Source of the DNA: Baffinella frigidus
Taxonomy: Eukaryota; Cryptophyceae; Cryptomonadales; Baffinellaceae
NCBI GenBank assembly: GCA_026770585.1
Contig: MU646353.1
Span: 156,797-167,588 of the forward strand
Direction of reading: 5' to 3'
Length of the DNA: 10,792 bases
Shown here: positions 6,295 to 10,792 of the stretch, in pieces
Position numbering within the stretch: the first letter of the stretch is position 1
Layout of the letters: each line of letters opens with the position of its first letter
Notes under the pieces: model-generated
Seen by the model: the letters and a program-made list of their open reading frames with translations, nothing else
Told to the model about the DNA's origin: nothing
Databases searched by the model: none
Translations under genes and position numbers: made by a program

Positions 6295-7950
6295 GCGACG
6301 CACTCACGCCATCAAGCCAAATCTCCTCTACTCCGGAGTCCGAGCCTCTCCCCCCGCGGCGGGCCCGTCCTAGGGCTGCGTCCTCACAACGCCAGCGCGC
6401 AGGGTTGCGGGGCGCAGAGCGCGCTCGTCCTCAGTCTCGGTGTTTCCGACCACTAAGGGAATTCAGGCTCATTCAAAACACGGTACACGGTAGGCCCTAC
6501 GACTCATACAGGAAAGTGCGGGCCTGGGAGCTACCGTGCCCATGTCAAAACAACGCTCACATAAAAACAATTTGGCGCCGAGTCTTGGTTTCGAATCGGG
6601 AGTGAAAAGTCGGGGGCGGCACCTTGCGCTTGAGCGCGATCTTGAGCAGCTTGAGCGCCTCGGCCGTGTCCATCGCCGCCTGCTTGATCACGCGCGCCTC
6701 CTCCGCCGCCTCCGCCACCCTCACCGCCACCTGCCCCATGTAGATCACCCCGGTGCTCAGCGCGGGGTGAAAGACCCGCGATGCACACCAGCCACGCTGA
6801 GCGATGCCAAGGTGAGGTTTGCGTGGGTGCGTGCACCCGAAGAAAGGAGTTTCTTGGTGGTACCCAGCCGTGCTGCTGGAGAAAGCACAGCCGTTCCATC
6901 TAGAGCGAAAAGTGCGTTGATGACGGATCGAAACCAAGATGGCCACCATGTATTCCATCCGGAGCACGTGTTTGTGGGTACGTGACCAAGGGCAGCGTGG
7001 TGGGGCTAGGAGCGCTGTGGGCAGCGCACGCGGCTGAGTGTGAGGTCCTCTTTGTGTCCAGGGTGGAACACCCGAGCAACGCAGCGCGGTCGGTCTTGCT
7101 TGTGGGGGCCCGTGGCTCTTACCGCCTCGTCGGAGATGATCGACGCGAGGGCCTTGGGCGCCAGGAAGTTGTTGAAGTAGCCTGTCCAGGTGCACCAACG
7201 TAACCACGGAGGCCGTACGATCTCCGCTGTGCTCTCTCCGCCGTGCAAGACCACTTGTCTCCAAACAGGGGGCCGACAGTGTCGAGACTGCACGCGAGAA
7301 AGCGTGAGGAGCTGGGCTGGGTGGGGGGGGCACCCTTGTTGACCATCACCACCGTGTTCGCCTTGCCGATTTCTGCCACATCGCCCTTGAGCAGTACCTG
7401 CATCAGGCACAAGGGATTTCAGGCGCGGAGGGTCCCGCTCCAGTGGTAAAGGCACCGAAACCTGCGACGCATCCGCACCGCGACCCTGCCCACCCCCGGT
7501 TTGCAGCATCCTGCCCCCCGGATGACGAGGCAAATTCCCCAACGACCTGCGATTCACCGGTACGACCCTACACCGCGAGAACACCCTACCACGCTTCTGT
7601 TCTTTTCTTGCAAGCCAACCTGGAGCTTGTCGGCCGAGCCCACGCCCGACTTCTTCGCCATCATCTCGAAGGTGCATCTGCTGCACACCCGCACCAAAAA
7701 TTTCTCGTGAGCGCTTGCATGGCCCCCATGCTGCCGTCGGCGGCAAAGATACCGTTGCTTTTCACCAGAAGTTGAAGGTTGCAGGGGATCCAACGAGAAG
7801 CTACACGGGGAGCTACCCGGCGGAGTGCGGGCTGGGGGCAGACCTGGCGAGAGTGCGCGAGGGAACTGCGGTGGGTCCGCGCAGGGTGAGGAAGGCATCG
7901 GCTGCCGAGAGGGAGACGAGGAGCACGGCGGCCACTCGCAAACTCGCCAT
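3162..7950 (-). CDS. rpl9: Plastid ribosomal protein bL9, nuclear-encoded, seven exons
   Basis: Large-subunit ribosomal protein that binds 23S rRNA through its N-domain. Exons: 7950-7844, 7680-7620, 7397-7334, 7181-7123, 6730-6623, 5596-5518, 3289-3162. All six introns are GT-AG and phases agree, giving about 201 residues. Residues 1-19 form a signal peptide ending ADA, then Phe and a Ser/Thr/Arg-rich stretch: a bipartite leader for a complex plastid. The N-domain begins near VLLKGDVAEIGK and contains the family hallmark GYFNNFLAPKALA. A long Ala/Glu/Lys helix follows, ending LKIALKRK. The C-domain has GGNKIFGSVTNKQILDEIK and finishes ITVNVQLHPEVSVAFNVDIV before TAG. The mature part, about 165-180 residues, is slightly longer than bacterial bL9 (about 150). 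The exon 6/7 join rests on one donor choice (GGAT|GTCTGC, completing a Leu codon) and is the least certain junction. Confidence 0.9.
3333..3413 (-). pseudogene. Histidine kinase ATPase-domain fragment in bL9 intron 6
   Basis: After an acceptor-like ccccccag the minus strand reads ECELGEKVHIRFAVIDTGPG then IAATTL and a stop. V-x-I-R-F-x-V-x-D-T-G-P-G-I is the G1-box region of the HATPase_c domain of sensor histidine kinases. The N box, F and G2 boxes are absent, so it cannot bind ATP alone. It does not fit the bL9 reading phase. It most likely came with a duplicated or captured exon of a sensor kinase gene elsewhere in the genome. Confidence 0.65.
3432..3515. repeat. Three tandem copies of a 29-bp unit
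   Basis: Units begin at 3432, 3461 and 3490 (tgtgttaagttgacacgacc gtgaccagg). The third has a changed end and runs directly into the duplicated exon 7 fragment. A diverged unit (tattaagttgacatacacgac) appears again at 3706-3728. Confidence 0.85.
3514..3571 (-). pseudogene. Truncated duplicate of bL9 exon 7 in intron 6
   Basis: It matches 3238-3295 at nearly every base. One change is synonymous (Ser TCG to TCA) and one replaces Lys with Asn (QKWDVP to QNWDVP). The acceptor CAG is kept, but the copy stops after SGLG, so the final LHPEV strand is lost. If spliced in, it would give a shortened C-domain with a foreign tail. A third, more decayed copy of the acceptor region (accgccacagcgcagggg) lies at about 3668-3690. 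Confidence 0.75.
3830..4133. repeat. Two direct repeats of about 130 bp (period 172 bp)
   Basis: Copies begin with gcaccagagtttgaccat at 3830 and 4002 and continue through cgacccggctcg, agtccgtttgggaag, gagccatgtggag and gtttcaccc to about 3958 and 4133. Several indels separate them. Open frames across the minus strand differ between copies and shift frame, so I regard them as non-coding repeats within bL9 intron 6. Confidence 0.8.
3980..4029. repeat. Perfect 22-bp inverted repeat
   Basis: Arms 3980-4001 (gaggtgcttgatggtcaaac tc) and 4008-4029 are exact reverse complements with a 6-nt spacer. The hairpin sits at the junction of the two direct repeats. It probably arose when a piece of the repeat was copied in the opposite direction. 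Confidence 0.85.
4170..4290 (+). mobile_element. Family 1 palindromic element, copy D
   Basis: Full-length element in bL9 intron 6. The left end is altered to cagggatatctcggttacaa and the right end is gcgaggtacctctgta. The core is ctaggaccctacagtaggcc. Its altered left end is the unit from which the adjoining tandem array is built. Confidence 0.8.
4291..4498. repeat. Tandem array derived from the family 1 terminal repeat
   Basis: Seven units of about 26-33 bp built on atctcggttacaagaacc, with tails of either cataactt or gatagcagg. The same words form the left end of copy D immediately upstream. The array ends in a partial unit (cttaagaacccg). Confidence 0.85.
4681..4801 (+). mobile_element. 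Family 1 palindromic element, copy E (best preserved)
   Basis: The ends tacaggggtacctcgctcat and atgatcgaggtacccctgta are near-perfect inverted repeats. The interior is itself nested palindromes around cctacagtaggcctatgcct and agggccctacgg. It is 121 bp, the same length as copies B and D, and lies in bL9 intron 6. Confidence 0.85.
4867..5001. repeat. Foldback with 24-bp arms, AT-rich middle
   Basis: Arms 4867-4890 and 4978-5001 are inverted copies (22 of 24 match, tcatctcggaagataactga...). The 87-bp middle is AT-rich (attaaatag, aattaaatg), unlike its GC-rich surroundings. Probably another MITE within bL9 intron 6. A nearby word (gcgtttcccgctgagagt) recurs at 5316. Confidence 0.6.
5002..5354. 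other. Intron 6 sequence without recognised features
   Basis: The plus-strand open frame through here (4956-5378) has no recognisable motif and lies inside the bL9 intron on the opposite strand. I see nothing else to support a gene. Confidence 0.4.
5355..5500. repeat. Interstitial telomere-like repeats (TTTAGGG/TTCAGGG, then GGGATTC)
   Basis: Degenerate 6-7 bp units: gggttta, gggttca, ggtgtag, then four gggattc, then gggtttc. They resemble the TTTAGGG telomere repeat of plants and many algae. They lie some 20 nt inside the 5' end of bL9 intron 6, so the transcript carries the C-rich form. Confidence 0.8.
5518..5596 (-). CDS. rpl9: bL9 exon 6: C-domain KIFGSVT segment
   Basis: It encodes VGGGNKIFGSVTNKQILDEI then KLLSPG. 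KIFGSVT and ILDEI match the bacterial bL9 K-L-F-G-S-V-T and I-A-D-A-L/I blocks. A run of nine G bases sits in the codons for Gly-Gly-Gly, an indel-prone spot. Acceptor agtggcag; proposed donor GGA T|GTCTGC (phase 1), with telomere-like repeats starting some 20 nt into the intron. Confidence 0.82.
5961..6132. mobile_element. Family 3 long-hairpin element, copy 1
   Basis: Arms of about 65 bp start at 5961 and end at 6132, with cctgaaaaccgggtagtt in the left arm and its complement aactacccggttttcag in the right. Inner segments repeat cctacggtaggcc. The element lies in bL9 intron 5, so a spliced-out intron would carry a long RNA hairpin. No coding capacity. Confidence 0.8.
6261..6295. repeat. GA microsatellite
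   Basis: Uninterrupted GA for about 23 bp, followed by gaaagagagaaag. Open frames through it encode Arg-Glu repeats and are artefacts; it lies in bL9 intron 5. Confidence 0.9.
6623..6730 (-). CDS. rpl9: bL9 exon 5: central connecting helix
   Basis: It encodes 36 residues, VAVRVAEAAEEARVIKQAAM then DTAEALKLLKIALKRK. This is the charged helix linking the two bL9 domains, plus the start of the C-domain strand. Acceptor atggggcag; donor AAG|GTGCCG (phase 0). Confidence 0.82.
7123..7181 (-). CDS. rpl9: bL9 exon 4: hallmark GY-x-x-NFL-x-P segment
   Basis: With the Gly completed across the junction, it reads GYFNNFLAPKALASIISDEA. This is the ribosomal protein L9 signature (G-[FY]-x-x-N-[FY]-L-x-P-x-G/K-x-A). 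Acceptor ctggacag; donor GCG|GTAAGA, the strongest donor in the gene. Confidence 0.88.
7334..7397 (-). CDS. rpl9: bL9 exon 3: N-domain, first strands
   Basis: It encodes VLLKGDVAEIGKANTVVMVN, then K and one base of Gly. It matches the bL9 pattern of a V-x-L-L strand, then G-D-V and a V-V-x-V-x-x-G strand. Acceptor tgatgcag; donor AAG G|GTGCCC (phase 1). Confidence 0.85.
7620..7680 (-). CDS. rpl9: bL9 exon 2: transit peptide to mature junction
   Basis: It encodes RCTFEMMAKKSGVGSADKLQ after one base completing a Ser codon. Acceptor tgtgcag|cag is a tandem NAGNAG site, so transcripts could differ by one codon. Donor CAG|GTTGGC (phase 0). Confidence 0.75.
7844..7950 (-). CDS. rpl9: bL9 exon 1: start codon, signal peptide and transit peptide start
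   Basis: ATG is at 7950-7948. The exon encodes MASLRVAAVLLVSLSAADA, then FLTLRGPTAVPSRTLA and two bases of the next codon. The hydrophobic core and Ala-x-Ala end fit signal peptidase cleavage just before Phe20. Donor AG|GTCTGC (phase 2). Reading on past the donor meets TAG within 11 codons, so splicing is required. Confidence 0.8.
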
Positions 7951-8188
7951 TGTGGGGAGTTTCTAAAGTGGCTGGCGTGTTAAGTCACTTGGATCCGAGT
8001 TTCGGATCCGCGCGCTGGGGAGCAGAAACCTGTGAGAAATCCAGGCAAGTCCCCTGACCATAATCCTGAGGCGGGCCCGGAATGTGGGTCCGAAATCCGG
8101 GTAGTTCAAGACAATTTAACGGCCACGCCACGAACAACGGATTGGGGCTGGCCTCGTGGAGTCCTGAGGCGGAGGGGAGGGCAACACA
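7951..8188. promoter_or_regulatory. Divergent promoter region between bL9 and the coiled-coil gene
   Basis: Only 238 bp separate the two start codons, which point away from each other, so both promoters must sit here or overlap. The region holds a strict hairpin, ggatccgagtttcggatcc (7991-8009, 8-bp arms and 3-nt loop). No clear TATA box. Regulatory role is inferred from layout only. Confidence 0.55.
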
Positions 8189-8407
8189 ATGGCCGACTTC
8201 ACGCTCGGGCGCCCCGTCTCCCTCGCGACTTCCAATTCCTCCAATTTCGACTTGGTCGCAAGTGCGCAGGCGGCGCAGGCTGCCGCTGATGCTGCGCCTA
8301 TGGGCAGCAACCTGGGCCACGCGGCCGAGACGCTCAAGGGGGAAATTGCAGAGTTTACCCGGCGTATCGCTGATCAGGAGGCGCGAAGGCTGGAGGAGGA
8401 CCGCCAG
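8189..8407 (+). CDS. Coiled-coil gene exon 1
   Basis: 73 codons ending EARRLEEDRQ. Donor CAG|GTGCAC (phase 0). Reading through the donor gives a stop ten codons later. Confidence 0.65.
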
Positions 8408-9347
8408 GTGCACCCCCACATTGCTCCTTCATGCTAACATCCGACTGGATTCGCGAAAGGTGGGGAGGCTGTGGTGAAAGCGGCGCTGAATGCTCGATTG
8501 TGAATCAGGCGGAGGCGGCAGCGCTGCGGCTGCAAGAAAGCATCCAGGGGGTGCTCTACAGCTTCGACGTGATGCAGGCCTCGTTGCTCCGCTCCCGCGG
8601 CATCGTGCGAGGCACACCCGGTGACACCCCCGCCCTCAACCCCAGACAGTCCCCTGAACCCCAGCTCCGAACCTGACGCCCTTGGTCACCCTGGGAGTCA
8701 CCTCGACAGCGCGACATGATTCCCAGCGGCCACATGCTAGCCGTGACCTCTGAACGTTTGGGCACGTGGGCGGCGGCAGGTGCGCTCTGCCAGGTGTGCG
8801 GCGGCGCTCAGCGCGGGAAAGTGGTGGTCGCCGGGCTGAAGCCGTGCTCGTGCCCCACCCCCACGCTGGACCAGCACCTCGACCTTCTGCCGGGGACAAT
8901 TGATGAGCGGGGGGAGGAGGGGCATGATGCTGCTGGGTGGGAGGTGGTCCCGGAGAGTGGGGGAGCCTCGTTTGAGGAGATGCCTACTGCGTACATCAAT
9001 TACCGGTACGCCCTAACCCCTAACCCCTAACGCCCAACCCCTAACGCCTAACCCCTAACCCCTAACCCCTGAACCTTAACGCCTCAGCCCTAACCCCGAA
9101 CTTTTCTCTTTCAACCCCTAACCTCCAAACACTAACCCCTAACCCCTAAACACTAAACACTAAAACCTCAAACCAAAACCTCAACCCCTCACCCCTCACC
9201 CATCACCCCTACCCCCTACCCACGAACCTCTAACCTCTCACCCTAACCCACAACCCCCAACTCTCACCCCTCGCCCCTGACCCCCAACTCTGACCCCGCA
9301 ACGACAGGGAGGATGACCCATTCGGGCGCAGGATCTACGTGGGGCAG
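8189..9347 (+). CDS. Spliced gene for a coiled-coil protein of unknown function (3' end not found)
   Basis: Exons 8189-8407, 8509-8604, 8710-9005 and then one of several copies, here 9308-9347. All introns are GT-AG and phases match (0, 0, 2). The N-terminus MADFTLGRPVSLATSNSSNF is Ser/Thr-rich. From about residue 30 to 105 the protein is Ala/Glu/Arg/Gln-rich and heptad-like, consistent with a coiled coil spanning exons 1 and 2. Exon 3 holds a small Cys cluster, CQVCGG ... KPCSC, that could bind zinc but matches no family I can name, then an acidic stretch ending AYINYR. Exon 4 gives EDDPFGRRIYVGQ. I do not recognise the protein. The ATG is the first in a stretch opening right after the shared promoter. 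Confidence 0.6.
8509..8604 (+). CDS. Coiled-coil gene exon 2
   Basis: 32 codons, AEAAALRLQESIQGVLYSFD then VMQASLLRSRGI, continuing the helix of exon 1. Acceptor tgaatcag; donor ATC|GTGCGA (phase 0), less canonical than the others. Confidence 0.6.
8710..9005 (+). CDS. Coiled-coil gene exon 3 (Cys cluster)
   Basis: It begins RDMIPSGHMLAVTSERLGTW and ends PTAYINY plus two bases of Arg. Acceptor ctcgacag; donor CG|GTACGC (phase 2). An extra small intron between the two aggtg words (8779 and 8793) cannot be excluded. Confidence 0.55.
9011..9300. repeat. Degenerate CCCCTAAC telomere-like repeat filling an intron
   Basis: Regular ccctaac units at the start decay into ccaaac, ctcaac, ctcacc and ctgacc variants. 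It fills the intron between exons 3 and 4 of the coiled-coil gene almost entirely, and ends about 10 nt before the acceptor. As in bL9 intron 6, the C-rich strand is the transcribed sense strand. Confidence 0.85.
9308..9347 (+). CDS. GRRIYVGQ exon, copy 1
   Basis: Acceptor acgacag, then one base completing Arg and EDDPFGRRIYVGQ, ending in the strong donor CAG|GTCAGA. 40 nt. Confidence 0.5.
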
Positions 9348-9419
9348 GTCAGACCCCCACCATTCTCTCGAGTAGGGAGATTGGTAATCTATTGCCAAAC
9401 AACCAGACTGGCGCGGCAG

Positions 9420-9549
9420 CGCCGCACATGCCTTCCGCATTGTGCTGCATACTGCAACCCGTGGCGGCCGCTCTTACGAGCCTTTCCCGGATGGATTCTA
9501 TGCACCTCCTACCTACGATCCGTGCGGGCGCAGGATCTACGTGGGGCAG
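9420..9549 (+). CDS. GRRIYVGQ exon, copy 2 (long form)
   Basis: The frame opens after a stop at 9385 and closes at 9574, with no ATG, so it is easy to miss. From the acceptor gcgcggcag it reads AAHAFRIVLHTATRGGRSYE then PFPDGFYAPPTYDPCGRRIY and VGQ, ending at CAG|GTCAGA. The composition is convincingly protein-like. The acceptor has the same phase 2 as copy 1. Confidence 0.5.
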
Positions 9550-9716
9550 GTCAGACCCCCACTACTCCACTGCTAGGGCGAAGTTGTTGTATTGGTTAAC
9601 TCAAGGCGGAAATCGAAAATCGAGGTACACCGATGGTGTATCTCGTTTCTAAAGTTGACAGATTTGTGGGGTGTTGACTTTTACAAAATATTCGGATTCG
9701 CAGTGCACTCTCGAGT

Positions 9717-9821
9717 CCACACAGCGGACTTGGAAGGGAGTTTGAATAACTCCTGAGCGATAAGACCTTGGACCCTACGGTAGGCAACCCGTAGGGACAT
9801 AGGGGGGGTTCCTACGGATAT
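9717..9821 (+). mobile_element. Family 2 element, copy iii
   Basis: It runs from ccacacagcggacttggaag through accctacggtaggcaaccc to cctacggata. It lies directly in front of GRRIYVGQ copy 3 and would supply its acceptor (atatag). Confidence 0.75.
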
Positions 9822-9823
9822 AG

Positions 9824-9860
9824 GGGGGTTCCGTTCGGGCACAGGATCTACGTGGGACAG
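9824..9860 (+). repeat. GRRIYVGQ exon-like copy 3
   Basis: After tatag it reads one base, then GVPFGHRIYVGQ, then CAG|GTCAGA. One Arg is changed to His. It is 37 nt against 40 in copy 1, so the phase is kept. Whether it is an exon or a decayed copy is unclear. Confidence 0.45.
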
Positions 9861-9887
9861 GTCAGACCCCCACCCCTCTGGAACAGT

Positions 9888-10124
9888 CACCATTTTCGTT
9901 GGTAGCAAGCCTGCCCAGATTCGCCACGGGCCTCTAGCTCTGCCTGAGTTTTATTCTGGCTCGCCCTCAAGGTTTTCTGTTCGCCCTTGAGTACCGGATT
10001 TCTGCTCTAAAATACTGTTAAGGACCAGCCAGAATAAAAGTCAGACAGAGCTAGACTCTTGGGTCATCACCATTCTCGAGTAATCGCCATTTTCGGTGGT
10101 AGCAAGCCAGCCCAGCTTCGCCAT
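9888..10124. repeat. 40-bp direct repeat flanking a MITE
   Basis: 9888-9927 and 10085-10124 match at 35 of 40 bases (core gtagcaagcc, then gcccag and ttcgcca). The MITE at 9933-10055 lies between them. Shorter relatives (gagtaatcaccat, gatgaatcgccat) recur at 10151 and 10354, so this is part of a diverged larger repeat. Confidence 0.7.
9933..10055. mobile_element. MITE with 29-bp terminal inverted repeats
   Basis: The ends tctagctctgcctgagtttt attctggct and their inverted copy match at 27 of 29 positions. The element is 123 bp with no coding potential. The terminal word tctagctctg also occurs at 421, next to foldback element 1, followed in both places by ggctcgcc. Confidence 0.8.
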
Positions 10125-10183
10125 ACCCCTCGTTGAAAAGCTGCTCGGTCGAGTAATCACCATCTTGACCCCTCTACTCTCAT

Positions 10184-10341
10184 AGGCTAACGGCCTGAAA
10201 ACGGGGTAGTTAGGCATACGGCATTGCCTAGGACCTCCTACAGTAGGCCGAGGGATCCTAGGACCAAAACGTCTCGGCCTACGGTAGGAGGTCCTAGGCA
10301 ATCCCGTAGGCCTAACTACCCCATTTTCAGGCCGTTAACCT
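10184..10341. mobile_element. Family 3 long-hairpin element, copy 2
   Basis: Arms of about 68 bp differ at only about five positions (left aggctaacggcctgaaaacg..., right ...cattttcaggccgttaacct), with a loop of about 20 nt. The near-perfect stem suggests a recent origin or active maintenance by gene conversion. Confidence 0.85.
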
Positions 10342-10387
10342 GTTAACTCTCGATGAATCGCCATTTTTCCTGGTGCCAATCTAATTT

Positions 10388-10516
10388 CGGAACAAGACAG
10401 AATCTGTCCCGCTATCTTAGGCTCCCCACGCGGAAGGTAAGGGAGTATATGCTATGTTAGGCATCAAATGATGCTATCTTGCGCCTTTTTATCAGGACAG
10501 ATTCTGGTATGTTGCG
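10388..10516. mobile_element. TIR element with 22-bp ends
   Basis: cggaacaagacagaatctgtcc (10388-10409) pairs with 10495-10516 at 18 of 22 positions. Inside, gctatctt and atgctatgtt words resemble the inner part of TIR element 2 (1034-1230), so the two may be related. Confidence 0.55.
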
Positions 10517-10792
10517 AGATGAAACCCGTCCGGATTCGTGATGGCGGACCACTCGGGAGGCTACGAAGCACGTCTTGCTCGGATATTTGGACATAACGTG
10601 ACCAAAATTGCTGACCTTTGGCGTGTTTCCTTAGAAACAATCCAATAATTAACTTTGGAATGTTCACCGTAGTGTTCTCAGTGGCCAGGACTGTTAGGTC
10701 GAAAAGCTGCGGGGTTCAGCTGCACGATTTAATTAACAGATTTTCGTCTCCAGCATAAATATTAATAAATTCCCCCCCCCCCCCCCCATTTT
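10517..10792. other. AT-rich spacer ending in poly-C
   Basis: No supported gene. The minus-strand frame at 10464-10667 overlaps the TIR element and has no recognisable motif. A pure run of 16 C occupies 10772-10787. Confidence 0.4.

Noticed and set aside
6155-6605. Plus-strand frames with Arg-Glu repeats
   Set aside because: Produced by the GA microsatellite inside bL9 intron 5 on the opposite strand; three overlapping frames are open alike.
6557-7746. Long minus-strand open frames (258 and 246 codons) as single genes
   Set aside because: Each passes through only one or two real bL9 exons in frame, then runs through introns in GC-rich sequence. The conserved L9 blocks jump between frames and are joined by GT-AG introns instead.
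8710-9005. Zinc-finger or RING assignment for the Cys cluster in exon 3
   Set aside because: CQVCGG and KPCSC have the wrong spacing and number of ligands for RING, LUC7-type or other fingers I know, so no function was assigned.
9011-9300. True chromosome end
   Set aside because: The repeats are degenerate, lie between two exons and are followed by over 1.4 kb of other sequence, so they are interstitial.
10464-10667. 67-codon minus-strand frame
   Set aside because: Overlaps a TIR element, no motif, no exon support.

Overview
The window looks like nuclear DNA of a eukaryotic alga with a complex (secondary, red-lineage) plastid. Genes are split by GT-AG introns, the DNA between exons is crowded with foldback elements, satellites and telomere-like repeats, and there is no sign of bacterial operons. 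The best clue is the N-terminus of the main gene: a signal peptide ending in Ala-Asp-Ala, then Phe and a basic, hydroxylated stretch. That is the bipartite plastid leader typical of cryptophytes, stramenopiles and haptophytes. A cryptophyte is my best guess, but this is inference.

Main gene (minus strand, 7950 to 3162): a seven-exon gene for plastid ribosomal protein bL9, about 201 residues. Its exons lie in different frames, so no single ORF shows it, but all six introns are GT-AG and every phase joins cleanly. Introns lengthen toward the 3' end (163, 222, 152, 392, 1026 and 2228 nt). The last two are packed with repeats. Intron 6 also holds a truncated copy of the last exon and a fragment of a histidine-kinase ATPase domain.

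Second gene (plus strand, from 8189): it diverges from bL9 across a 238-bp shared promoter region. Three exons are well supported and encode a coiled-coil protein that I do not recognise. They are followed by an intron of degenerate CCCCTAAC repeats and then three alternative, phase-compatible copies of an exon ending in GRRIYVGQ. The 3' end of the gene was not found.

Left part (1-3160): an 8-bp minisatellite, a foldback element, two copies of a PDZ-domain exon fragment that differ only at synonymous sites, a second TIR element, an exon-like module repeated up to four times, a CTT tract, and members of two GC-rich palindromic families.

Right part (about 9580-10792): no convincing gene. It holds a family 2 element, a MITE with 29-bp ends flanked by a 40-bp direct repeat, a family 3 long hairpin, another TIR element and AT-rich sequence ending in a poly-C tract. 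Three families of short palindromic elements recur and share the core CCTAC(A/G)GTAGG. They look like non-autonomous mobile elements; no transposase is visible.
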